Shown: in pieces, positions 44,001-53,766 of the stretch | Layout: each line of letters begins with the position of its first letter | Position numbering within the stretch: position 1 is the first letter of the stretch | Assembly (NCBI RefSeq): GCF_900116105.1 | Contig: NZ_FPAC01000001.1 | Span: 2,731,135 to 2,795,134 of the forward strand | Source of the DNA: Paenibacillus sp. 453mf | GTDB taxonomy: Bacteria; Bacillota; Bacilli; Paenibacillales; Paenibacillaceae | DNA length: 64,000 nt | Direction: 5' to 3' | The notes under the pieces: generated by a model | What the model was told of the DNA's origin: nothing | What the model saw: only the letters and a program-made list of their open reading frames with translations | Databases searched by the model: none | Program-made: the position numbers and the translations under genes

Positions 44001-44484
44001 GGGATAGAAATTCCGCAAACTTGCCCTGAGGAAGAACTACAGCCCTTGTGAAATCATCCATTTTCAGACCAATCATCTCTTCTACAGCTCGATTGACCTC
44101 CGCAAGCTTGTCTGCCAGTACTTCCTCGCCTTCTTCCGTAACGGCAACAAAACGGCTCACCGTATTGCTGATCGATACTTCACCCGTTCGCTTGAACCTT
44201 CTGTCCACACGAAAATGCTGTACACCCTTCTCTGATTGCAGTTCAAAGCTGAAGGAAACATATAGCGTGTCCTCCGCCTGATTCATAATCCCCTGTGTTC
44301 CGTTCACGGCTCGTTCCACTTTACCGTACATAGCAAGAGTGATCGCATCGAGAATGGTAGATTTACCACTTCCCGTCGGGCCAAAAATTCCAAACAGCCC
44401 TGTTTCCGTTAATGTCCTGAAGTCAATTTCCTGTGCTTCACGGTAGCTCTGCAAACCAGACAGCTTCAATTTGACAGGTCTCAT
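41050..44484 (-). CDS. sbcC: Nuclease SbcCD subunit C (SMC-like ATPase)
   Basis: The ATPase subunit (1144 residues) of the SbcCD complex that cleaves hairpins and protein-blocked ends. Walker A GPTGSGKST is at residues 35-43, and long coiled coils run to about residue 1000. The zinc hook CSVCGSVHHP is near residue 540, the ABC signature LSGGETFLTSLSLAL near 1050, and FFLDEGFGTLD is Walker B. Just after the hook, about residues 600-660 are strikingly Ala-rich, and the DNA there (about 42420-42870) is much more GC-rich than the rest. The start overlaps the sbcD stop by 4 bp. Confidence 0.95.
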   Translation of the reverse strand: MRPVKLKLSGLQSYREAQEIDFRTLTETGLFGIFGPTGSGKSTILDAITLAMYGKVERAVNGTQGIMNQAEDTLYVSFSFELQSEKGVQHFRVDRRFKRTGEVSISNTVSRFVAVTEEGEEVLADKLAEVNRAVEEMIGLKMDDFTRAVVLPQGKFAEFLSLKGAERRQMLQRLFHLEKYGDQLAIKLSRKVKENDSALKALEAEQQGLGLASKEALEEVQSKLSESVLVAENARKQLEELTAAAEGMAKIREQMLERSKYRQLLDGMIQQQAHITELEKQLELSSKAAGLIPILEELEKIQTESVKRQAAAEAAKVQLDQWEQAALDCSQVEHQAARVLTEEEPKLLVRLEQLEQARELERETDAAKKALAKLEQQRNAEEVLYEQTHQAFVKEQDLHARGQQRRKELQDGLASCEVKAQERKEVSGAVSGKHKLDTAAERLNESRKQAQQVDLKLTRAKEEQEQTTSEEVRLAEEQAQLAIRLREAQEALALSGHQLDRELEQLGRFEERLRNELKENERRDLSARLAAELTDGVPCSVCGSVHHPNPQELVHEPGDAREEDLAQLRVISAELYELRLGLREQLHELRGLLAQQDPGTADVHAVHAPQAEAAPAAEIAAAELAAAAPDAVVRDYAARTRTYREAADRFAASLTALRTEAAQQETRAASARQRKWLAQAAYDACISQQAEAAARIELHTAEYEAIRADWAREWPGIAPEEAMQRYESLQERDAAAEEIKLRLDKSVSFLEEKASTMNELQQQLASIDKRRVQLKAEWQGKKELLLEREARLRHLVQEERVESLLEAAASRLSDIREAARSAKSALVAAELKKQEAMKQAVMSRQAADSIQDQLAVISKKYETELGGSPFTEGREVRAAYMLPDAVQKTEDTVQEFREREKELTLRLKDLEHKLQGSMLTEEEWLSMSEQLRGAKAQDEEAMRVKARAERDLEDITRRHTRWMELEAGRSELNQYGEQLSKLQSVFRGNTFVEYVAEEQLIQVCRDASARLRYLTKQRYALEVDSGGGFVIVDDANGGVKRPVSTLSGGETFLTSLSLALALSAQIQLRGQYPLQFFFLDEGFGTLDSELLDTVITSLEKLHNDQLAVGVISHVPELRARLARKLIVIPAEEAGSGSKVAIEQL

Positions 44485-45668
44485 GACACAGCCCCCTCTT
44501 CACCTTCCGCTGACAACTCCTCCTCATTGACCAGTTCGAGAAACAATCGAACCAGACTGTCATCGGGTACTGCTCCCCCGGTTTGGCGCTGGTAAAATCG
44601 GCGGAACACCTCATGCACAGGCAGCTCAGAACGAGCTGCACGCAGCTCCTCAGTCAGCATTTCCGGGTATACCGGACGGATATGGATAATTCCCTCTCGC
44701 GCCTTGCGAAGCTTTTGAATCTCTCCGAGAGACATCGCCTCACTCAGAGAAATCTCCAGATCGATATAGGCATTCGCGTCTCTGCCCTCCTCCAGCCATT
44801 GATACACTTGTGCGAGCCCTTCCTGGGCCTTCCATCGTACAAGTGGCTTGCCGCTACTCAGATAAACCTCTCTAGCTGAGGGCATGCCTCCGGGAGCAAC
44901 ATCAACCATGACAACGGATTTGGTCTGTCCGGATTCAGAGAAGCTGTAGGCGAGCGGAGATCCGCTGTAACGTATCATCCCTTCACCCTTGACCGCTTGC
45001 GGCCGGTGTAAGTGTCCGAGCGCAGTATACTGCGCGCCTATGGCAAGTGCTGAAGGATCCACCGTGTAAGCTCCGCCTACCTGAATGGGTCTTTCCGAGT
45101 CGGATTCAAGGCCGCCCAGGACATAGATGTGACTCATTGCCAAATTAACAGTGTCCTGCCGAAATGAACGGCCCAGATGCCGCATCAGTTCGCCGACACG
45201 TTCACTATATGCCTTACGCATGCCTTGCTCTTCAGCGTCATCTGTGAGCAGCTCGTTTAACCTTGACTCAGAAGGATAAGGGAGTGCCGCGACTTTTGCG
45301 ACTTCCCCCGTTCTCGCGGCATTAACCGTTATAATCTCGGATGTTGGCAAGCCAACCAGCGTAATGCCTCTATTGTTTACCAAAGGAGAGACCGAAGCGA
45401 CACGCTCCGGCTGATCGTGGTTCCCCGCAATGACCACGAGAGGTCTTCCTCCTGACGTAAGACGGGCACAGGCATCGTAGAACAGCTGCTCTGCAGCCGC
45501 CGGCGGATTGACGGAATCATACACATCTCCCGCCATTAGTATGACGTCCGCCTGCTGATCATCCGCAAGAGTGACCAGCTCGTCTACAAACGCCTCCTGC
45601 TCTTTAAGCCTGCCTCTGCCTTCCAGCATCTTACCGAAATGCCAATCCCCCGTATGCAATATCCGCAT
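44481..45668 (-). CDS. sbcD: Nuclease SbcCD subunit D
   Basis: An Mre11-like metallophosphoesterase of 395 residues with 3'-5' exonuclease and hairpin endonuclease activity in complex with SbcC. Phosphoesterase motifs are MRILHTGDWHFGKML, ILMAGDVYDS, VIAGNHDQPERV and YTALGHLHRPQ. It overlaps sbcC by 4 bp (ATGA) and follows addA by 31 bp, so the four repair genes are probably one transcript. Confidence 0.95.
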   Translation of the reverse strand: MRILHTGDWHFGKMLEGRGRLKEQEAFVDELVTLADDQQADVILMAGDVYDSVNPPAAAEQLFYDACARLTSGGRPLVVIAGNHDQPERVASVSPLVNNRGITLVGLPTSEIITVNAARTGEVAKVAALPYPSESRLNELLTDDAEEQGMRKAYSERVGELMRHLGRSFRQDTVNLAMSHIYVLGGLESDSERPIQVGGAYTVDPSALAIGAQYTALGHLHRPQAVKGEGMIRYSGSPLAYSFSESGQTKSVVMVDVAPGGMPSAREVYLSSGKPLVRWKAQEGLAQVYQWLEEGRDANAYIDLEISLSEAMSLGEIQKLRKAREGIIHIRPVYPEMLTEELRAARSELPVHEVFRRFYQRQTGGAVPDDSLVRLFLELVNEEELSAEGEEGAVS

Positions 45669-45699
45669 ATTGTATCTCTCACTCCTTTACGCCGCATTT

Positions 45700-48600
45700 C
45701 TAGAGCTTCACTGCCGTATCCGCATCAAAGAAATAAAGCCATTTTTCATCAATTTCGTAATCCAAAATATCTTTTAACGCTCTTGCATAGAGATCAAGCT
45801 GAAAACGGTAGCCATCCGCCAGCTGTGCAACCCCGCCCCTATGCTCAAGCACCTTGTCTGTCTTATAGTCCAGCAGCACACGCTTGCCATCCACCTCATA
45901 CAAACAGTCAACGATACCACGAATCAATACCGTTTCCTGACTGAGCTCGCTCTGCAGCCTCCAGTCCTTCTCATGTGAGATAGGCATGAACAAACCTTCA
46001 TCCGTCTCATCCGCGGGAAGTCCGTAGCTGAACGGCATCTCCCTTCTGATCCATGCTGCTCTTGTCAGCTGTAGTCCGGGCTCACTCTCGTAGAACCTGA
46101 GTATTTGTTCAGGCTCAACGGCCTCTGCTTGATGGGGCAACAGAATATTCATCTCAATCAATCTTCCGATCGTCTCCTTAATCAGATCAAGACTCATCCC
46201 TGTCAACATCGGCATATGCTGCATAATGGTGTGATACACCGTACCTCTTTCGGTAGGTGTGAGCAGGGTCTCGCTCATAAATTTCGGCCGCCGCAGATGG
46301 AGTGTTTCTCTGGACTCTGGGCGAGCACCGTAGAGCTCCATTTCGTCCATCCACTCCAGCGAAGGACGATCCTGTGCTGCCAGCAGTGCCTTCATCTCGG
46401 TAACAGACGTGCTGGCTGGTGTCTTCGCTGCTGCCATATATGGATACGTCCATGAGAGAACATGATTAATCATCTGAGCTGTTTCGACCTTCTCTTCCAG
46501 CTTGGACAACACAGGTCTGCGCTCCATAAGTGCGGTTTTGCGATGCATCCGTTCCTCATCTATTCCTTCTTCATCAGGGAGAACTCCACTGCTTAAGCCT
46601 TGAACCGCATAGCTAGGCGTGATAGAAACGATCCAACGCGACGGATCATCACTGAAGATCCGGTGAGGCATACTGCCCACATTCTCCATTCCAGCCATTT
46701 CCCGAAGCGGCTCCCCGTCTGGATGACGGAATAAGGCCGGGCCTAACCAGTCCATATAGCTTCTTCCTGAAGCAAGAAGGGTTTCCGGCAGCAGCATGGT
46801 TGAGAGATCCTTGATCTGGGACCAGGCAAGTGCCCGGGCAGCTGCATCCTTGACTGTACCGATAAGAATCATCTTTTCCTTGGGACGAGTCAGCGCAACG
46901 TACAGCACTCGCATCTCCTCAGCCAGCAGTTCAGCATGCGCACGACGGCGGATCGCCAGATTGGCAAGTGTCGGATAACCGACCCGATGGGCTTCATCAA
47001 TGAATCTCGGACCAAAGCCAAGCTCCTTATGCATCATGAAGGGAGAGTTCAAATCTTGCTGATTGAACATTTTGGACATCCCTGCTACAAACACGATCGG
47101 AAACTCGAGACCTTTGCTTCGATGGATCGTCATAATGCGCACGGCTTGATCTGTATCCCCCGTACCACTGACCGTACCGAGATCACCGCCATGGTCCTTC
47201 AGCCTGGCAATGAACGTAAGAAAACGGAACAAGCCCCGATGGGAAGTCGAGTTCTCGTATTGCTTGGCCCGATCATATAGCGCCTGTAGATTGCGGCTGC
47301 GCTGCGTTCCGCCTGGAAGACCCACGACCCAGTCTAGATAACCTGTGTCTTGGTAGATCCTCCAGATCAGCTCGCTCAAGCTTCCATTACGTGCATCATG
47401 CCGCCATTGCTCAAGCCACCCGCTAAACTCCCGAAGCTTACTTACTAGCGCTTCACTAGCCGCAGGCTCACCTCCATGCAGAGGATGATCTTGAATCTCT
47501 TCCCCAGCCTTAGTTGTATCCTGCAAAGCAGCTGACAGTTCGTTTACTAATCGTTCTGGTGATGGTTCTGCAATAAATCCATCTGTAAGATCTTCAATAC
47601 GATCTTCTGTATCATCTATCGTCTCTGTCGCTGCACTAGCCTCTCTGAGAGCGAACTCCATTTCCAGCTGTGCTGCTTGCCGTTCACTGCTCTCACTGAT
47701 GTCAGGATCCGAATAGACTGTAGACGACGTACCGGCCGAATTGCCTGCATCTGTAATGGTCTTCATCATTGCATCGTAGAATGACATATTTTTACCGGAC
47801 AGACGAACCAGAGCAAGCTCCTCTTCATCCAGCCCTACAATAGGAGATCGAAGAACGGAAGCCAGCGGAATATCCTGCTGGGGATTATCTACGATTTGCA
47901 GAAGTGACAGCATGATTTCTACTTCCGTAGCTTCAAAGAAGCCCTTGCTCTGATCACCGGTTACGGGAATTCCTTCCCGTTTCAGCACTTCCATCATGAG
48001 AGGTGTCCATATTCTGGCTGATCGCAGTAAGATAACGATATCTCCGTACTTCGCGGGTCTCATGAGCTTGGTATGCTTGTCATAGATTTGCGTAGCTTCT
48101 CCCGAGCTGCCGACCATCTGGTGAATCCGAGCGGCAATATAGGAAGCCTCCAGCTCCGCCGTTTCCATCTCCAGCTGTTCAACCTGTTCAGATGCATCTG
48201 CCAGCTCGCCTTCTATTGCCTCAGCGTCTTCCGAGGAGCCTGTTCCAGCACGATCAATGAGTACAAGCTCTGGTGTATAATCTTCTGCCGATTCGGATGT
48301 CTCTGGAAACGAGGCGCCAAAGGACAGTGCGGCTGCATCATCGTATTCAATCTCAGCTACACCGGCATTCATAATCTGCCTGAACAGCATATTGACTGCA
48401 TCGACTACTTCCTTGCGGCTTCTGAAATTGCGTGCCAGATCAATTCGCAGACCTTCCCTACCTCCGTCATGGTCATACCTTCTGTATTTATCCAAGAACA
48501 AGCCTGGTTCTGCCAGACGAAAGCGGTATATGCTCTGCTTGACATCACCGACCATGAACCTATTCCCAGGATTCTCACGGGAAATGAGGCTGACAATATC

Positions 48601-49869
48601 CTCCTGAACCGTATTGGTATCCTGATATTCATCCAGAAGCACTTCGTCAAACTGCTGTCTGTATTCCATAGCTGCATCAGAAGGGTACGATTGCTCCGGA
48701 GTTGAATCCACATGACGCAGGATCCGGAGCGCATAATGCTCCAGATCACTGAAATCAACGACTCCTTTTGCTTGTTTTTCTCGAGTGAATCGTTCGCCGA
48801 ATAAGATGACGATCTCGGCAAGCTTTTTCATAAGTGGCGCTATCTTCGATAGTTCGCTAAGAAATTGCTCTGGTGTTCTGCCGAACATGACCGATTTCAG
48901 CTCGGTCACGGTCTTCTTCACCGATTCTCTCAGATCCTTCGCCCTCTCCTGAAGACCCGGATCAGCCTGACCTTTACGCACCGATTTGAGCTTCCCGAAG
49001 GCGGAGCTGCTAAACACATCATATAATTCTGACCATGATCCGTTTCGAACGTGGTTTAATAGCCGCTCTACCATCTCCAAATCCTCGGTAAAGGTCTCGG
49101 CGTAAGCTGCCGGTCCCTCTGGCTCCTGTGCAATATCAAGCGCCTGCTTGAGCTGATCTGACGCTCCGCCCAGAGCCAGCTCCGCATCTCTCATAATGCT
49201 TGCGACCCACTCCGTCTTGCTCAGCTCTTCCAATGACCGAACCTCAAACGCGGCTGCCATCTCCGACAGCCAGTGTTCGGGCCATGAATGACTGCGGGCA
49301 AAATCATACAGTCTTTGGACAAGTCCATACATGGCATCATCGCTTCGTTCTCCGCTGAACCAATCAACAAGCCTGCGAAAATCGCTTCCTTCCCCTTCTT
49401 CTCCGTACTTTTCTTCAAATAGTTCCATCAGCAGCTCCTGACGCATAAGCTCTGCTTCGTATTCGTTCAAAATTCGAAATGTTGGATCCAAGGGAATCAG
49501 CTGATAATATCTCCGAATGATCTCCATACAGAAGGAATGGAGTGTGGTAATCGGTGCTCTACCAAGCAGAGTCAGCTGTCTGGCAAGATGCTCGCTGCCT
49601 GGACTCTGCTCAAGCGCCGTTTCCAATGCATCACGAATCCTCTCCCGCATCTCAGACGCCGCTGCCTTGGTAAACGTCGCAATCAGCAGCCGGTCCACGC
49701 TGTACCCTGCTTCAGGATCTGATATTTTACGAATGATCCGCTCGACAAGCACAGCGGTCTTACCTGAGCCCGCGGCAGCAGCCACGAGCATGTCTTCTCC
49801 GGAAGAAGCAATCGCCTTCCACTGATCGTCGCTCCAGAAGCTTCCTTCCGGCTTTGGAATCATGTTCAT
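45700..49869 (-). CDS. addA: Helicase-nuclease AddAB, subunit A
   Basis: A UvrD-type helicase with a C-terminal RecB-like nuclease, the RecBCD counterpart of Firmicutes. Helicase motifs are AAAGSGKTAVLVERI (I), LLDEYQDTNTVQED (II), GDVKQSIYRFR (III), IMTIHRSKGLEFPIVFV (V) and LYVALTRPKEK (VI). The nuclease motif VLLDYKTDKV lies near the end. At 1389 residues it is longer than the B. subtilis protein (about 1230). The surplus is mostly two acidic, low-complexity insertions (about residues 530-565 and 700-790). It overlaps addB by 4 bp. Confidence 0.95.
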   Translation of the reverse strand: MNMIPKPEGSFWSDDQWKAIASSGEDMLVAAAAGSGKTAVLVERIIRKISDPEAGYSVDRLLIATFTKAAASEMRERIRDALETALEQSPGSEHLARQLTLLGRAPITTLHSFCMEIIRRYYQLIPLDPTFRILNEYEAELMRQELLMELFEEKYGEEGEGSDFRRLVDWFSGERSDDAMYGLVQRLYDFARSHSWPEHWLSEMAAAFEVRSLEELSKTEWVASIMRDAELALGGASDQLKQALDIAQEPEGPAAYAETFTEDLEMVERLLNHVRNGSWSELYDVFSSSAFGKLKSVRKGQADPGLQERAKDLRESVKKTVTELKSVMFGRTPEQFLSELSKIAPLMKKLAEIVILFGERFTREKQAKGVVDFSDLEHYALRILRHVDSTPEQSYPSDAAMEYRQQFDEVLLDEYQDTNTVQEDIVSLISRENPGNRFMVGDVKQSIYRFRLAEPGLFLDKYRRYDHDGGREGLRIDLARNFRSRKEVVDAVNMLFRQIMNAGVAEIEYDDAAALSFGASFPETSESAEDYTPELVLIDRAGTGSSEDAEAIEGELADASEQVEQLEMETAELEASYIAARIHQMVGSSGEATQIYDKHTKLMRPAKYGDIVILLRSARIWTPLMMEVLKREGIPVTGDQSKGFFEATEVEIMLSLLQIVDNPQQDIPLASVLRSPIVGLDEEELALVRLSGKNMSFYDAMMKTITDAGNSAGTSSTVYSDPDISESSERQAAQLEMEFALREASAATETIDDTEDRIEDLTDGFIAEPSPERLVNELSAALQDTTKAGEEIQDHPLHGGEPAASEALVSKLREFSGWLEQWRHDARNGSLSELIWRIYQDTGYLDWVVGLPGGTQRSRNLQALYDRAKQYENSTSHRGLFRFLTFIARLKDHGGDLGTVSGTGDTDQAVRIMTIHRSKGLEFPIVFVAGMSKMFNQQDLNSPFMMHKELGFGPRFIDEAHRVGYPTLANLAIRRRAHAELLAEEMRVLYVALTRPKEKMILIGTVKDAAARALAWSQIKDLSTMLLPETLLASGRSYMDWLGPALFRHPDGEPLREMAGMENVGSMPHRIFSDDPSRWIVSITPSYAVQGLSSGVLPDEEGIDEERMHRKTALMERRPVLSKLEEKVETAQMINHVLSWTYPYMAAAKTPASTSVTEMKALLAAQDRPSLEWMDEMELYGARPESRETLHLRRPKFMSETLLTPTERGTVYHTIMQHMPMLTGMSLDLIKETIGRLIEMNILLPHQAEAVEPEQILRFYESEPGLQLTRAAWIRREMPFSYGLPADETDEGLFMPISHEKDWRLQSELSQETVLIRGIVDCLYEVDGKRVLLDYKTDKVLEHRGGVAQLADGYRFQLDLYARALKDILDYEIDEKWLYFFDADTAVKL

Positions 49870-52800
49870 ACCGGTTCTCCTCCTTCCCTGTTAAATAAAT
49901 CCCAAGCCTGGTTCTTGCCCGGTCTCTTGAGTAAATTGTATTCACTGCCTGGCATGCTCTCATCAAACTGGCATACCGATTTTAATGGACAAAACGTACA
50001 TGCACTTTGCTGCTGCATGCGATAAGGAGATATTGATACATCTCCATTTGTTATCCGTGTTCCAATATCTTGAATCGTTCCGCGTACGGAGCTCAGCAGC
50101 ATGTCCCACTGTTCCTCTGTCGCGACAGACGAGCTGCTGTAGAATCCACCATCCGTCTTCACAGCTACCGGAAGGATTGAGGAGTATCCTTTTTCCAGGG
50201 AGGTATCCATCTTCCCGATAACTTCACGATCAGCGAGCAGTAGTCCCTTCATCTTAAAACGCTTAAGCAGCTCCTGTTCGGCTTGTTCGGCTCCCATGCC
50301 ATTGGCAGATTGAAGGAGAGGATTATGCACATGAAAATAGAGCACGCCCGCAGGATGAGCCTCTGCTCCGATCCACTCCTCCGCGTAAGTCAGCAGTACA
50401 TCCAGATAAGTGAGCATCTGCAGCGACAGACCATAAAACACCTCATGCAGCTTCAGATCGGTCTGGCTGGATTTATAGTCAATAACCCGAAGTAATATTT
50501 CGCCATCTTCTCCTTCGGCTACATCTACCCGGTCAATTCGGCCGACAATTTGCATCACAACGCCGTTATCCAGTGTAAATGACAGCGGCGGCAGCGGCTT
50601 GTCTGGACCAAAATCCAGCTCCAGCGCCAGCGGCTCAAAGCTGCCCCTTCTGGACTGCTCGCCCAATATAATGGAAGCACGGCTTACGATGTTTTTGAGC
50701 TTGCGATAAATATATCCATAACGCTGTGTACTCAGCAAAATTTCACCTTGCAGCTGAGGCGCTAATACATCGACCGTTTCCTCTGCATAGGAAACGCACT
50801 CTTCACGGCTGAGATTAGCCCAGCTTAAGTTCTGCTCCTTCAGCTTCATCGCCATTTTGCTTAGAGCCGCATGGAACAGCTGCCCGATATCTGGCGCCTT
50901 AAGACGATATACTTGTCTCTCTTTCAGCTTCAGCCCGAACGAAACAAAATGAGAGAAAGGACATAACGCAAAGCGTTCCATACGGGAAACGCTGGTCTTG
51001 AGCTGTGTTCCATACAGCTTGAAGCTCGTTTCCTTCGTAAGATTGCGGGTACGGTTCTTATAGAACACGGATTCGAGCATTCGTTCAAGTCGAAGCTGCA
51101 TTTCCGGATGTGTGAGGTACCAGTTATATACTTCCCACCAGGACTCCTCAATGTTCTTTCCTCTGCGCCATTCCCGAAGCTCGCCAATCAGATAGGACAT
51201 CGTCAGTTCAGGACGAAGCAGGAAACTTGCCTGCTCCTTCCAATCGGGGGCTTGTTCTGGCCGAGAGAGGAGCAAGCGCTCCTCCAGCCCAGGAAACATC
51301 CGCTTCAAATGGCGAATCATTTCTGAAGGATGGAGCGACTTGCCGTCTTCATCTGCAAGAGGATAGCTGATCCATAGTCTGTGGCTGGCCTGGGTGAAGG
51401 CAGCATATATTAAGAAGCGTTCATCCAGCATTTTACGTGTCACGTCTGGCCCGAGCTGCATGCCATAGTCCGTAAGAACAGCTCTTTCAGAAGCGGTTAG
51501 AACCCCTTCCTCCTGCTGGATTTGAGGCATGGCGCCGTCTGTTGCGCCCAGGATAAATACATGACTGACCTTTCCTGTTCTCGATCGATCCAGACTTCCT
51601 ATAAGCACTTGATCCAGTGCCGGAGGAATCAATCCCAGCTTCAGCTCGGCTAGTCCAGTCTCTACAACCCCTGCAAACAGCTCGGCATCCAAATGCTCGG
51701 TGCCCATCATTTCAACGACTTGATCCAGCAAATCCAGAACGGCGGTCCATATCCCGCGATGCTCGCGCGCCTGCTCAGGACTTCCTTCCTCAAGCGCCTT
51801 GCTGCTCAGCGCATCCAGCTTACGGGCAATATCTGCATCCTCCAGCAGCTTGAATAGAGCGATACATTGCTCCTTCGCGTTCTTTGCTTTTTTGAATCTC
51901 TTCTCAAAGGTATACAATGGAGACACTATCGTTTCACGACAATTCTCCATTAATTGCAGGAACCTGCTGCGATTACGTTCAGAACCGGTTGGTTCATCTT
52001 CTTCGAGGGACAAACTCGGCACTCCCTTCCACGGCTTGCCATCTGTCCATCTGTAGCCGGAAATTCCGGTCGCCAGCACGTAGTTCTCCAGCATATCCAT
52101 GTCGTATCGACTTACGGTCCCATCCAGCGGCAGCAGCAGATCCGTCTTCACCGCGCGGAATACATCCTCATACTTCCATCGTCTATTGACGACATCCAGG
52201 GCCGACCTTATAAACTCGGCAAGCGGATGATGCAGCTCATCCCTGCGCTCATCCAGGAAGTAGGGCACTTCGTAATCCTTGAACAAGGGTGCAACAATAT
52301 GCCCATAATCGCCCAGATTTCGGACAAGGACTGCCATATCCCGGTAACGAACCCCTTCTTCTCTTGCCAAACGTCTGATTTCTCGCAGCACTCCTTCGAC
52401 CTCAGCTCTGCTGTTCTCGGCTGCGAAAATATTAATCCCTTCATGACCTGCATCCTTCATAAGGACGCGACGAGCCTCGAAGCCAGCTTCCAAATGCGCA
52501 AGCGCCGAAGAAGCATAACGAGGTGAGAGCGCCGGAGATAAATGAGTTGTACTAAATCCCGCTGCTGTATCTTCAGCGATCCCTTTTAACTTGACATAAG
52601 ACATACCTGCAGAATAGAACAAGTTCATTTCATTCGGCATATGCAATGCATCATAAGGCTTGTCCAGGGTGAGCGATATGGTCACGGAGCTCGCGTTCAA
52701 CAGCAATTGTCTGATGACGGTGAGCTCCTGTGGCGTAAAGCTGCGGAAGCCGTCAATCCAAACGTCAGCCTGCCTCACATATTCCGAGGAAGGAATTCTG

Positions 52801-53372
52801 TCTGCCAATTTGTCCAGTGTATCTTCTTCATCCATATATAGTCTCGATACTTCTTCCTCGAAGTCCTGGTATACAGTCAAAATATCATGCATCTTGTGGT
52901 GCAGAATTGTACCTGCTCCGGGCACCTCTCTCACTCGCTCAAGCTCTTCCTTCAAAGATTGTTCCTGGGTTCCGTATCGCTTCATTTCCGCATACAGAGA
53001 ACTCAATTGATGGGCAAATCCCATTTGTGTACCCGATGCAGAAAAAATCTTAAGCTCATCCTTGCGCTTCTGCATTATTTTGTAGAGCAGCATTTTCTTG
53101 CCTTCTGCCCGAATTGGAATGAGTGCAGATCCTCCTGTTTCCTGCATCACTCTCAAGCTGAGCCTGCGAAAATCAAGCACTTGGGCCCGGACGGAGCCAT
53201 TCACGCCATGAGAACGAATCATTTCGGTTTCTGCCTGGAAGGATGCCTGTTCCGGAACGATAAGAATTATAGGGCTACCTGCAGGGTTCTCACGAAGCTG
53301 GGCTGTAATTTGATTGATAATAGCCGTGCTTTTTCCACTACCGGCTCGTCCAATCATCATATGAAGCGGCAT
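49866..53372 (-). CDS. addB: Helicase-nuclease AddAB, subunit B
   Basis: A 1168-residue AddB. It has an N-terminal inactive helicase-like region with GRAGSGKST (residues 8-16) used for ATP binding and Chi recognition, and a C-terminal RecB-like nuclease with LRVIDYKSSQTDL. Fe-S ligands are the cysteine in ERFALCPFSHF and the cluster CTFCPLKSVC near residue 1120. GGGAGGAATTC precedes the ATG. It is the first gene of addB-addA-sbcD-sbcC. The 394 bp upstream to 53766 are AT-rich with a terminator but no convincing gene. Confidence 0.95.
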   Translation of the reverse strand: MPLHMMIGRAGSGKSTAIINQITAQLRENPAGSPIILIVPEQASFQAETEMIRSHGVNGSVRAQVLDFRRLSLRVMQETGGSALIPIRAEGKKMLLYKIMQKRKDELKIFSASGTQMGFAHQLSSLYAEMKRYGTQEQSLKEELERVREVPGAGTILHHKMHDILTVYQDFEEEVSRLYMDEEDTLDKLADRIPSSEYVRQADVWIDGFRSFTPQELTVIRQLLLNASSVTISLTLDKPYDALHMPNEMNLFYSAGMSYVKLKGIAEDTAAGFSTTHLSPALSPRYASSALAHLEAGFEARRVLMKDAGHEGINIFAAENSRAEVEGVLREIRRLAREEGVRYRDMAVLVRNLGDYGHIVAPLFKDYEVPYFLDERRDELHHPLAEFIRSALDVVNRRWKYEDVFRAVKTDLLLPLDGTVSRYDMDMLENYVLATGISGYRWTDGKPWKGVPSLSLEEDEPTGSERNRSRFLQLMENCRETIVSPLYTFEKRFKKAKNAKEQCIALFKLLEDADIARKLDALSSKALEEGSPEQAREHRGIWTAVLDLLDQVVEMMGTEHLDAELFAGVVETGLAELKLGLIPPALDQVLIGSLDRSRTGKVSHVFILGATDGAMPQIQQEEGVLTASERAVLTDYGMQLGPDVTRKMLDERFLIYAAFTQASHRLWISYPLADEDGKSLHPSEMIRHLKRMFPGLEERLLLSRPEQAPDWKEQASFLLRPELTMSYLIGELREWRRGKNIEESWWEVYNWYLTHPEMQLRLERMLESVFYKNRTRNLTKETSFKLYGTQLKTSVSRMERFALCPFSHFVSFGLKLKERQVYRLKAPDIGQLFHAALSKMAMKLKEQNLSWANLSREECVSYAEETVDVLAPQLQGEILLSTQRYGYIYRKLKNIVSRASIILGEQSRRGSFEPLALELDFGPDKPLPPLSFTLDNGVVMQIVGRIDRVDVAEGEDGEILLRVIDYKSSQTDLKLHEVFYGLSLQMLTYLDVLLTYAEEWIGAEAHPAGVLYFHVHNPLLQSANGMGAEQAEQELLKRFKMKGLLLADREVIGKMDTSLEKGYSSILPVAVKTDGGFYSSSSVATEEQWDMLLSSVRGTIQDIGTRITNGDVSISPYRMQQQSACTFCPLKSVCQFDESMPGSEYNLLKRPGKNQAWDLFNREGGEPV

Positions 53373-53698
53373 TTATTGAATTCCTCCCTTTTAATTCTCG
53401 AACTACATCATCAGCATACTGACATGTATGTATTTGAAGTCAGACTTTTCCTCCTAAAAAGATCAACAGAGGCTTGTAAATGACCAATATAACTAAGATA
53501 TACAACTTATAAATTTCAAAATAAATGAAACAAAAAACCTTATAGAGTCTAAGCACAAGTATAACATATCTCATTCTACAGGAACATGCGTTTGGTAATT
53601 CCAGTAAGTCAAACCATGCTAAAATTCTTCCAATACAATCAAGCTTGCAATCTTCTACCAGCATCCAATTAATCATCGCTCCATCAACATACGTATAG

Positions 53699-53745
53699 TA
53701 AAAAAGCATCCGCACACTCTTTCTTCAAAGAGAATACGGATGCTT
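53699..53745 (-). terminator. Terminator after the RlmI-like gene
   Basis: On the minus strand AAGCATCCG and CGGATGCTT pair, with an inner TTCTCTTT/AAAGAG hairpin, followed by TTTTTT. Confidence 0.85.
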
Positions 53746-53766
53746 CATGCTGCAGCTGGTCTTAGC

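Noticed and set aside
53440..53715. 91-residue minus-strand open frame upstream of addB
   Set aside because: AT-rich, no clear ribosome binding site, overlaps the terminator of the neighbouring gene and has no recognisable domain.
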